Positions 32,651 through 39,229 of a stretch of 39,229 nucleotides of DNA are shown here, piece after piece (position 1 is the stretch's first letter; every line of letters begins with the position of its first letter). Made by a program: the position numbers and the translations under genes. The DNA is from Anaerolinea sp. (GTDB lineage: Bacteria > Chloroflexota > Anaerolineae > Anaerolineales > Anaerolineaceae): positions 1-39,229 of the forward strand of contig PNON01000019.1 of assembly GCA_013824865.1 (NCBI GenBank). The letters are read 5' to 3'. The notes under the pieces are model-generated. The model searched no databases, had not been told where the DNA came from, and saw only the letters and a program-made list of their open reading frames with translations.

Positions 32651-34957
32651 ATGAAAACCACAAAACCAAATAGCTTAAATCCACCATTACTCCCCTTGAT
32701 TACTATTGTCGCAATAATCTATTTTGCATATTATTTATGGTGGCGGGCAGCCGAAACCCTTAACCCTGCCTATCCGTTTTTCTCATGGTTATTATGGGCG
32801 GCTGAAGCCTTTGGCGTAGTTGCATTTATCCTGTTCTCCTATTTTACGCGGAATATTGATCCCAAGGAATCCTGTAAACCACCAGAGGAAAATTTGAAGG
32901 TGGATATATTTATTCCCACTTACAACGAAGACGAGGAAATTCTGGAAGCCACATTGATTGGATGCAATAAGGTGCAGTATCCTCACACAACCTATGTATT
33001 GGATGATAGCAACCGCTCCTGGGTGAAAGTATTGGCTGAACAATTAGGCAGCAAGTATATTGCCCGACCAACGCATGAACATGCGAAGGCAGGAAATATC
33101 AATTTCGCATTAACCCAAACGAATGGTGATTACATTGCCATCCTGGATGCGGATATGGTTCCACAGCCGGATTATCTTGACCGGACATTGGGTTATTTTT
33201 CGAATGAGAAGCTGGCACTAATCCAGATGCCTCAGGAATTTTATAATCAGGATTCAATACAGCATGCAGCCAATAAACCATCCTGGCATGAGCAGTCGTT
33301 ATTCTTCAGGGTCATTCAACCTGGTAAGAATTACACCAACAGCGCGTTCTGGTGTGGTAGCCCTTCTGTTGTGCGACGCGCAGCATTGAATGAAGTGGGG
33401 GGAGTCGCTACAGAGACCATCACCGAGGATATTCATACCACTGTGCGCTTGCACAGCCATGGTTGGGAAACTTTATTCGTAAATGAACCGCTTGCGTTTG
33501 GAATCGCCCCGCAAACGATCAAAGCGTTCCTCCTTCAGCGTATGCGCTGGGCGCAAGGGACCATGCAGTTGTACCGCAGCAAAGAAAGCCCCCTGTGGCG
33601 TCCGGGGTTAACTTTGAATCAGCGGATATCCTATTTATCCAGTTTTTTGGCTTACCTTGAGTCATTCCAAAAAATTATTTTGCTGACTATTCCCATTCTT
33701 ATTCTTGGGTTTGGCATCCTCCCAATGAGTGTGAATCTGTATTCGTTTATGCTTCGCTGGATACCCTATTTCCTTCTAAATATCTTTGCCAACCAGGTCA
33801 GCGGACGGGGAGTCTTTCACTATTTCAAGACAGAAAAATACAATATCCTAAAAACCGTGATCTTTATCTTATCCACCTTTACCCTTATCAACCGGAGACC
33901 ATTGAAATTCAAAGTCACACCGAAGACCGTGGAAGACTCAGTTTACCACCAGGAGCGAATGTCTTTGCGCTGGTATATGGTGATTTTCGGGTCACTTGTA
34001 GGCGCAATGTCAAATGCCATTATCGACATTTTTTCCCCAACCACCGGTATTCAACAGTGGGATGCATTTGTGATTGCCTTCTTTTGGGCAGGATACAATG
34101 CCATTGTCATTATGCTTGCCCTTGTTGAAGTCTTTCGTAAGCGGCACGAGCGAAAACAATACCGTTTCCCGGTGAATGAAAGCGGAGAAATTGAAATCGC
34201 AGATGGTCAAAAGCCATTGATCAATGCAGAGGAAGTTGACCAATCACGCGGGGAAAGCGGTTTTTTCGAAAGAGTTTTTAGCAAACAGGATAAGCGTAAG
34301 CATTACCGTTACCCGGTTGACGAAAATGTAGGAATTGTAGTCACAGATAGCAATAAGAGCTTGATTAATGCAAAAATTATTGACCTTTCACTTGGAGGAA
34401 GCGGTATACTGTTGGACGAAGAACTTCCAGGAAAAGTGGAGATCATTAAACTCACGGTTAGCCCGAGTGGATTTGATGAGATCGTTCTGCCAGTTGATCG
34501 AATTACGTTCCAATCCAGGCGGAAAGATGGTAAGTTTGTAGTTGGGTGCTCGTTTCCAGAAAATCTAGGTCCGCAAAGGGAACGAATATATGAATATCTG
34601 TTTGTTTACCTTCCTTCCAGAGTGGAACAACCATTTTATCGTTTCCCCAAATGGGACCTATTCAATCTATCAGATCTCTATTCCTCAGGCGCAAACCGGA
34701 CTGAAATCGCCCTACCCCCTTGCGGGAAATCTTCTGCGGTGTGTATTCACGGTTGTTCACGGCGTGTTGGTTGGGTTGAGCGCTTTTTGCGAAACCCAAA
34801 ATCCTTCTCTCAACACAGCCAAAACTGGTTACCTTTGATTCTTACTGCTAATCCAATCACACCACCTGTGATTCATGATGATCCCGGGCAGGAAAACCGC
34901 CAGACCGCTGTTGTAATGAGTCGCATCATCCCATCCAGCTTCCGGATTACATTCTAA
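32651..34957 (+). CDS. BcsA-like processive glycosyltransferase with PilZ domain
   Basis: A 768-residue inner-membrane GT2 enzyme of the cellulose-synthase type. Two N-terminal helices are followed by the catalytic domain: VDIFIPTYNEDEEILEAT, YVLDDS, AILDADMVPQPDYL (about 164), TETITEDIHT (about 257) and the QRMRW motif (about 296). Helices follow to about residue 490. The complete PilZ domain (about 551-655) has RKHYR and DLSLGGSG, the c-di-GMP-binding residues. Before it lies a truncated second PilZ start (RKQYR ... EVDQSRGES) with a damaged DxSxxG. The last 110 residues are unlike any domain and cover a palindromic repeat, so the original stop was probably lost. Product may be a beta-glucan; not proven. 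Confidence 0.85.
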   Translation: MKTTKPNSLNPPLLPLITIVAIIYFAYYLWWRAAETLNPAYPFFSWLLWAAEAFGVVAFILFSYFTRNIDPKESCKPPEENLKVDIFIPTYNEDEEILEATLIGCNKVQYPHTTYVLDDSNRSWVKVLAEQLGSKYIARPTHEHAKAGNINFALTQTNGDYIAILDADMVPQPDYLDRTLGYFSNEKLALIQMPQEFYNQDSIQHAANKPSWHEQSLFFRVIQPGKNYTNSAFWCGSPSVVRRAALNEVGGVATETITEDIHTTVRLHSHGWETLFVNEPLAFGIAPQTIKAFLLQRMRWAQGTMQLYRSKESPLWRPGLTLNQRISYLSSFLAYLESFQKIILLTIPILILGFGILPMSVNLYSFMLRWIPYFLLNIFANQVSGRGVFHYFKTEKYNILKTVIFILSTFTLINRRPLKFKVTPKTVEDSVYHQERMSLRWYMVIFGSLVGAMSNAIIDIFSPTTGIQQWDAFVIAFFWAGYNAIVIMLALVEVFRKRHERKQYRFPVNESGEIEIADGQKPLINAEEVDQSRGESGFFERVFSKQDKRKHYRYPVDENVGIVVTDSNKSLINAKIIDLSLGGSGILLDEELPGKVEIIKLTVSPSGFDEIVLPVDRITFQSRRKDGKFVVGCSFPENLGPQRERIYEYLFVYLPSRVEQPFYRFPKWDLFNLSDLYSSGANRTEIALPPCGKSSAVCIHGCSRRVGWVERFLRNPKSFSQHSQNWLPLILTANPITPPVIHDDPGQENRQTAVVMSRIIPSSFRITF
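34765..34801. repeat. Palindromic repeat, copy 3, inside the glycosyltransferase ORF
   Basis: Stem TTGGGTT (34771-34777) with AACCCAA (34793-34799); loop GAGCG...GCGA as in copies 1 and 2. It encodes the residues around VGWVERFLRNPK of the run-on tail. Confidence 0.75.
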
Positions 34958-34990
34958 ACGGGTGGATATAATGGTACGCATTCTATCGTC

Positions 34991-37681
34991 CTATTCCATT
35001 TTTCCGAACCAACCGCATCGCTCCATCCACTTTGCACCTTCCAACACAGGCACGATTGTGAATGCCATCACGATGATAATCAACCAGTCTTCCAATGGTA
35101 GATAGAACGTACCAAACGCATCGTGTAATGCTGGCACATAAATGACCAGCATCAACATTACTAAATCCACCAAAATTGCATAATTCAACCATTTATTCGC
35201 AAATGGTTTTTGTAAAATTGAATTCCGGTCAGAACGAAAGTTATACGCCTTAAAAAACTGGATCAAGACCAGCGAGACAAAGGTCATGGTCATTGCTTCC
35301 TCTGTGCTTCGTCCGGAGTTTAATGCCCAGATGAACAGCCCCAGGTTAATAATCATTGACCAGATCCCGCCCAGTGACATTAATGTCACGACTGGACGTG
35401 TGAAAATCCCTGTTCGAGGATTGCGTGGTTTACGCTTCATCAAATCGATTTCAGGGGGATCGACAGATAAAGCCAAAGCAGGTAAGCCATCCGTCGCTAG
35501 ATTCACAAATAAGATTTGAACAGCAGTTAATGGCAGAGGAAGTCCTAGTAGGGCTGATCCAGCCATCAGTCCAATTTCACCAATATTCGATGAAAGTAGA
35601 TACATTAAGTATTTTTTGATGTTTCCAAATACTCCGCGTCCCTCCTCCACTGCCGCAACGATGGATGCAAAGTTATCATCTGTGAGGGTCATGGCAGCGG
35701 CTTCTTTGGTAACATCAGTGCCTGTGATACCCATCGCAATACCAATATCGGCTTTCTTTAGAGCGGGAGCGTCGTTCACCCCATCTCCGGTCATTCCCAC
35801 GATATGTCCGTGAGCTTGCCAGGCTGTTATTACGCGCAATTTATGTGCCGGAGAAACTCTAGCATATACACTTATATCTTCAACATCACGAAAAAGTTGA
35901 TCGTCTGTCATTCCCTCCAATTCGGCGCCAGTCACTATACGCCCACCGTTATTAAGCAAGCCCAGCTCACGAGCCACTGCTTGGGCTGTCACCGGATGAT
36001 CACCCGTAATCATCACCGTGCGAATACCCGCTTGTTCACAGAGCAATATCGCATTTTTTGCCTCCGGGCGAGGTGGATCAATCATGCCTGCCAATCCAAG
36101 AAAAGTCATACCTGTCGGCGCTGTTTCAAGTGTTATATTTGGTTTTGTGGCAGTAGCCAGGACTCTCAACGCCTTCTCGGCCATTTCGTGGGCGACAGCA
36201 AGTACTTTCAGGCGACCGGCATCATCAAGCGGCTCAACCCCGTTTGCAGTCAAAAGCCAGTCACAACTACTCAAAATCATTTCTGGTGCACCTTTTGCGT
36301 ACGCTGTCAGCCCATCGGGGGTTTGATGCAGGGTGGTCATACGCTTGGTTTCAGATGAAAATGGAATTTCCTGTACGCGAGGGAAAGTTGTGTCAAGGTG
36401 ATCTTTGTGAAGTCCCGCTTTTACGGCTGCAACAACCAATGCCCCTTCGGTCGGGTCCCCTTTGATGTCCCAGACAGTGACTGGCCCATCCCCATTTGAA
36501 ACCAGCCGAGTATCCGAAGCCAAAACAGCCGCGGTGAGCATTTGGATCAGTGCCGGTGTTGGGGACACCGTCATACCGCCACTTAATGAAAACTCACCCA
36601 CTGGCGTATATCCCGATCCTGATACATTGAACAACTGCGATCCTGCGTACAACTGGCGTACCGTCATTTCATCTTTGGTCAGTGTGCCAGTTTTATCAGA
36701 GCAAATCACCGATGTGCTCCCCAATGTCTCAACGGCTGATAGTTTGCGGATCAGAGCGTTCCTTTTGACCATTTTTTGTACGCCTATCGCCAGAGATATG
36801 GTGACGACCGCGGGTAAAGCTTCAGGAACAACAGCAACAGCCAGAGCAATGCCAAATATGAGCATTTCAACAAAGGGTTGCCCGCGTATAAGCCCCAAGG
36901 CTACAATAATTGCCACAACAACAAAAGCGGCACGAGCCAGCATTGTGCCAACTTTATCCAGGTTTTGTTGAAGTGGTGTTTTACCTGATTCGATGGTTTG
37001 CAGAAGTTTGGCAATTTTACCGAACTCAGTCTGCATGCCAGTAGCAACTACCAGGGCTTTGCCACGACCATACGTGGCAGCCGTGCCAGCATAGACCATG
37101 TTTTTACGATCGCCAATTGGCAGATCATCTCCTGCAAGATATTGGGTATGCTTTTCCACTGGGATGGATTCACCCGTCAGGGCGGCTTCCTCCACCTGAA
37201 GATTGACGGCTTCGAGCAAGCGTGCATCCCCAGGAATTCGATCCCCGGTATGCAAGAGTATTACATCCCCAGGAACCAGGTTCCGCGACGGGACAGTTAC
37301 TTCGACTCCATCTCTAAAAACTGAAGCAGTTGGCGCGGCCATCTGACGCAGGGCTTCGATGGCACGTTCAGCGCGAAATTCCTGGATAAAACCCAGGACT
37401 ACAGCAAATAACACGATCGCTGCGATTGCGACAGACTCAACGCCGTGTCCTAGAAAGAGCGAGATAACAGTGGCGCCCAGTAGGATCAGGATGAGTATGT
37501 TTTTGAACTGCTCCAGAAAAATTTTCCAGGCAGAAATGCGTTTGGCTGCCTGTATCTCGTTGGGTCCAGTTTCGATCAGCCGTTTTTCAGACTCGGCACT
37601 GGTTAAACCGATGGGAGTGCTGCTTAATAGCTCATAAGCTGCGTCACAAGTAAGGGTATGCCAGGGTTTGTTTGAAATCAT
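34991..37681 (-). CDS. P-type cation ATPase (P-IIA, Ca2+/Mn2+ class)
   Basis: An 896-residue P-type ATPase. The cation ATPase N-terminal domain is present (DAAYELLSSTPIGLTSAESE). The actuator-domain TGES is in EEAALTGESIPVEKH. M4 carries VVPEALPAVVTISLAIG, the phosphorylation motif is ICSDKTGTLTKDEMTV, the hinge is MTGDGVNDAPALKKADIGIA, and M6 has FVNLATDGLPALALSVDPPE with the Asn/Asp ligands. This is the SERCA/PMR1-like type that moves Ca2+ or Mn2+ out of the cytoplasm. GGAGTAACAAAATCT precedes ATG. It is the last gene of a unit with the small membrane protein and the DedA protein; a Mn2+ riboswitch at the right edge suggests manganese export. Confidence 0.93.
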   Translation of the reverse strand: MISNKPWHTLTCDAAYELLSSTPIGLTSAESEKRLIETGPNEIQAAKRISAWKIFLEQFKNILILILLGATVISLFLGHGVESVAIAAIVLFAVVLGFIQEFRAERAIEALRQMAAPTASVFRDGVEVTVPSRNLVPGDVILLHTGDRIPGDARLLEAVNLQVEEAALTGESIPVEKHTQYLAGDDLPIGDRKNMVYAGTAATYGRGKALVVATGMQTEFGKIAKLLQTIESGKTPLQQNLDKVGTMLARAAFVVVAIIVALGLIRGQPFVEMLIFGIALAVAVVPEALPAVVTISLAIGVQKMVKRNALIRKLSAVETLGSTSVICSDKTGTLTKDEMTVRQLYAGSQLFNVSGSGYTPVGEFSLSGGMTVSPTPALIQMLTAAVLASDTRLVSNGDGPVTVWDIKGDPTEGALVVAAVKAGLHKDHLDTTFPRVQEIPFSSETKRMTTLHQTPDGLTAYAKGAPEMILSSCDWLLTANGVEPLDDAGRLKVLAVAHEMAEKALRVLATATKPNITLETAPTGMTFLGLAGMIDPPRPEAKNAILLCEQAGIRTVMITGDHPVTAQAVARELGLLNNGGRIVTGAELEGMTDDQLFRDVEDISVYARVSPAHKLRVITAWQAHGHIVGMTGDGVNDAPALKKADIGIAMGITGTDVTKEAAAMTLTDDNFASIVAAVEEGRGVFGNIKKYLMYLLSSNIGEIGLMAGSALLGLPLPLTAVQILFVNLATDGLPALALSVDPPEIDLMKRKPRNPRTGIFTRPVVTLMSLGGIWSMIINLGLFIWALNSGRSTEEAMTMTFVSLVLIQFFKAYNFRSDRNSILQKPFANKWLNYAILVDLVMLMLVIYVPALHDAFGTFYLPLEDWLIIIVMAFTIVPVLEGAKWMERCGWFGKME

Positions 37682-37931
37682 AGATTTTGTTACTCCTATA
37701 CTTTTTTAGATCATCCACTTTTATTCTAAATGATTTGAAGACGATAATGTTGAAGATGTAAATGATCGCCACTAGAATAGGTATAAAAAATAAACCAATG
37801 AATTCTGTGACAATGACTATTTCCTCAAACCAGATCACCAGTGCAGTTCCACCAGTGCCAGTGGCAACCACTGGCTTCCACAGCCGTCTAAAGAATGGGA
37901 AACGGGTTGTATTTTTCGGAAAGTTGGGCAT
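37644..37931 (-). CDS. Small two-helix membrane protein
   Basis: A 95-residue basic membrane protein. Hydrophobic segments are about residues 22-36 (VATGTGGTALVIWFEE, weak) and 39-66 (VIVTEFIGLFFIPILVAIIY). The C-terminal part is charged (FRIKVDDLKKYRSNKIYDFK). It overlaps the start of the P-type ATPase gene by 38 bases and follows the DedA gene by about 57 bases, so it is likely co-transcribed. Family not recognised; it may be an accessory subunit of the pump, by position only. Confidence 0.6.
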   Translation of the reverse strand: MPNFPKNTTRFPFFRRLWKPVVATGTGGTALVIWFEEIVIVTEFIGLFFIPILVAIIYIFNIIVFKSFRIKVDDLKKYRSNKIYDFKQTLAYPYL

Positions 37932-37988
37932 GGAAATTTCCTCTCATACAGAACCGATATCCAATGAGAATTGCCGATAAAGCCGAGT

Positions 37989-38660
37989 TTAATCTTGCCC
38001 TTCATCTACCTGAATAGGTATAAGAATTGGCTTCAAAGTCTTTTGTTTAAACACGAAGTACAACATGAGCGCAAATGTGCCGCCCACAAATAAGTAGGGC
38101 AGGATTTGTTTTAGATATACGCTGACCAGAGTCCATTCATTTCCTAATAAATAACCTGCTCCAATTAGTAGTATGCACCATATATAAGCCCCAATAAATG
38201 TAGCGATGAGGAATGTTGAATATGGCATCCGCGCCAGTCCAGCAGGTATGCTGATAAGAGTACGAATACCAGGCATTAAACGCCCGACGAGAACCAACCC
38301 TGTGCCCCATCGCTGGAATTGCTTTTCAGAATGAGTGATATGTTTTTGATCAATCCTCATCCACTTTGCAAATTTATTCACGAGTGGCCGCCCACCCAAA
38401 CGGGCCACCCAGTAAGCGATGGAAGCTCCCAGTACGCTGCCGATTGAAGCAAATAACCCACCCAGGAAAATCATTGATGGCGGTAATTGTTGTTCAGATA
38501 TAAGCATCCATCCTGCTAAACCAAGGATGATTTCACTGGGGATGATCCCTGTAGCATTCTCAAAGGTTAATAATGCTGCGACACCAAACCAACCCCAAGC
38601 AATATAAATGGAAAGAGCAGCAGCAAGGATATATGTTTCGAGTGAATTTAGTAGTTCCAT
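37989..38660 (-). CDS. DedA family membrane protein
   Basis: A 223-residue DedA/SNARE-associated family protein. Characteristic features are the early acidic FENATGIIPSEIILGLAGWM, GSVLGASIAYWVARLGGRPL-VNKFAKW, and the signature GRLMPGIRTLISIPAGLARM with its two arginines. Several membrane helices surround these. DedA proteins scramble or flip lipids such as undecaprenyl phosphate and affect membrane potential and metal or drug tolerance. AGGAG at 38665-38669 precedes the ATG. It is the first gene of the unit with the P-type ATPase, with a structured leader. Confidence 0.93.
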   Translation of the reverse strand: MELLNSLETYILAAALSIYIAWGWFGVAALLTFENATGIIPSEIILGLAGWMLISEQQLPPSMIFLGGLFASIGSVLGASIAYWVARLGGRPLVNKFAKWMRIDQKHITHSEKQFQRWGTGLVLVGRLMPGIRTLISIPAGLARMPYSTFLIATFIGAYIWCILLIGAGYLLGNEWTLVSVYLKQILPYLFVGGTFALMLYFVFKQKTLKPILIPIQVDEGQD

Positions 38661-38664
38661 CTAT

Positions 38665-38710
38665 CTCCTAAAAAATAGTCGATATGCTCCCTGCCCGAGG
38701 AGTAGTATCG
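38665..38710 (-). promoter_or_regulatory. Hairpin and U-tract next to the dedA ribosome site
   Basis: On the minus strand, CGATA (38710-38706) pairs with TATCG (38684-38680), with inner CTCC/GGAG. It is followed by TTTTTT (38675-38670) and then the dedA Shine-Dalgarno AGGAG. The CTCCT in the hairpin could alternatively pair with AGGAG, so transcriptional or translational control is possible. Confidence 0.45.
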
Positions 38711-38735
38711 GCTTACCTTACAACTAGTCGGATTC

Positions 38736-38888
38736 TCATAAAGCCTGCTTCTTACCTGGCCCGCCGGGTAATGAAACATTCTCTTTCGAGAACGAAATTA
38801 TCGTGCTTGTACTGGCAAAAAAAGATTTGCCGAAACGATCCTTTAATCTGCTGAAAATCTTGAATGACTCCTCCAATTTTCTATCCAT
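38736..38888 (-). CDS. Possible 50-residue ORF in the dedA leader
   Basis: ATG 38888 to TGA 38736 gives MDRKLEESFKIFSRLKDRFG and so on, ending PGGPGKKQAL. There is no clear Shine-Dalgarno. The rest of 38889-39054 shows no gene on either strand. It could be a leader peptide, a remnant, or noncoding leader RNA; not recognised. Confidence 0.2.
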   Translation of the reverse strand: MDRKLEESFKIFSRLKDRFGKSFFASTSTIISFSKENVSLPGGPGKKQAL

Positions 38889-39054
38889 TGTTAGAACAAG
38901 GATGCGCTCGCCAGCGCATGTACTGGTTTATGTGTACATGCTGATTAAGTGGCATCCAGAATCGCCAGTTCCACACATGCTGTTCCAGCAAGCACTCAAA
39001 TGTTGATACCGCTTTTTTTATGAATCTCAGGCCAATCTATCAACGAATTGATGA

Positions 39055-39088
39055 CAAAAAAGACCATCGCATTTAAGGCGATGGTCTT
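39055..39088 (-). terminator. Riboswitch-controlled intrinsic terminator
   Basis: On the minus strand, arms AAGACCATCGC and GCGATGGTCTT (39088-39078 and 39070-39060) are followed by six T (39060-39055). The first arm is the same segment that forms the 3' strand of riboswitch helix P1, so the two structures exclude each other. Confidence 0.85.
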
Positions 39089-39172
39089 GCACTTTCATTG
39101 CAGACAACCAGAAAATCGCTTTTCGTGTTGGTGATTGCCTAAACCCTGTAAAAGGGTAGCTACTCCCCATCG
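39079..39172 (-). ncRNA. yybP-ykoY (Mn2+) riboswitch aptamer
   Basis: Minus strand. The aptamer begins CGATGGGGAGTAGC (from 39172), which contains the invariant GGGGAGTAGC of this class, and ends GCAAGACCATCG (to 39079), which contains the conserved GCAAGACC. The ends form P1 by CGATGG/CCATCG. A small hairpin ACCC/GGGT follows the first conserved box. The class senses Mn2+ and commonly sits before Mn exporters and P-type ATPases. With metal bound, P1 should form, the overlapping terminator should not, and transcription should continue into the dedA-ATPase unit. The dedA start lies about 400 bases downstream. Confidence 0.78.
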
Positions 39173-39229
39173 GAGTAACTAGAGTATACATTATGTTCAT
39201 TTTTGAGTCAACAGTAACTGCGTTGTGTG

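Noticed and set aside
38681-38770. GAGGAGTAG on the plus strand as a second yybP-ykoY riboswitch
   Set aside because: The 3' conserved box and a closing P1 are missing and no plus-strand metal gene follows.
38803-39006. 67-residue plus-strand ORF
   Set aside because: No ribosome site or recognisable domain; it lies antisense to the probable dedA leader.
1-39229. CRISPR array, tRNA or rRNA genes, insertion sequences with transposase
   Set aside because: No regularly spaced identical repeats, cloverleaf-like tRNA sequence, rRNA segments or transposase-like proteins were seen.

Overview
The window looks like a chromosomal segment of a free-living bacterium. Domain combinations and Thr/Pro-rich surface proteins suggest Chloroflexota (Anaerolineae-like); this placement is inference, as no rRNA or other marker is present. 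Housekeeping genes are moderately GC-rich. Two stretches are clearly more AT-rich: 6.0-10.4 kb and 14.2-16.6 kb.

Layout. 0-5 kb: CYTH phosphohydrolase, glutamate racemase murI, a class-I glutaminase-like amidase, ribosomal protein L19 (rplS) with promoter and terminator, an NTF2-like protein, rarD and 3-methyladenine glycosylase tag. 5-10.5 kb: an accessory, defence-type island. It holds an ATPase + DUF4276 TOPRIM-like pair, a DUF3800 protein, a possible PD-(D/E)XK-like protein and a frameshifted Cys/His-rich mini-protein. Between these genes lie up to six copies of the same short 3' end of a type IIG (Eco57I-like) restriction-modification gene, so the island reads as gene-tail-gene-tail. The first copy still has the N-terminal start of such an enzyme fused directly to its last residues. 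Two copies of a covarying palindrome bracket the island. This gene-plus-tail organisation is the most unusual structure in the window.

10.6-17.4 kb: gatA and gatC (no gatB), a secreted cadherin/Ig-like protein, an AT-rich GT-C type membrane glycosyltransferase and a GT2 enzyme. 17.4-23.9 kb: a minus-strand nucleoside-uptake unit in transcription order GntR regulator, two permeases, BMP-type lipoprotein, ATPase and nucleoside phosphorylase, with a palindromic operator over its promoter. The transporter block is flanked by direct repeats of about 110 bp. Each repeat holds the 3' end of an AlkD-like gene joined to the 5' end of the phosphorylase, which suggests an insertion between two formerly adjacent genes.

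24-32 kb: frameshifted AlkD-like gene, TPR membrane protein, orphan DNA methyltransferase, WD40 lipoprotein, MFS transporter, dnaK. 32-35 kb: decayed ORFs and a BcsA-like glycosyltransferase with a partly duplicated PilZ domain and a run-on C-terminus containing a third palindrome copy. 35-39.2 kb: a minus-strand unit of DedA protein, small membrane protein and P-type Ca/Mn-class ATPase. At the right edge is a yybP-ykoY-type (Mn2+) riboswitch whose P1 strand is shared with a terminator, so this unit is probably a manganese-responsive efflux operon.
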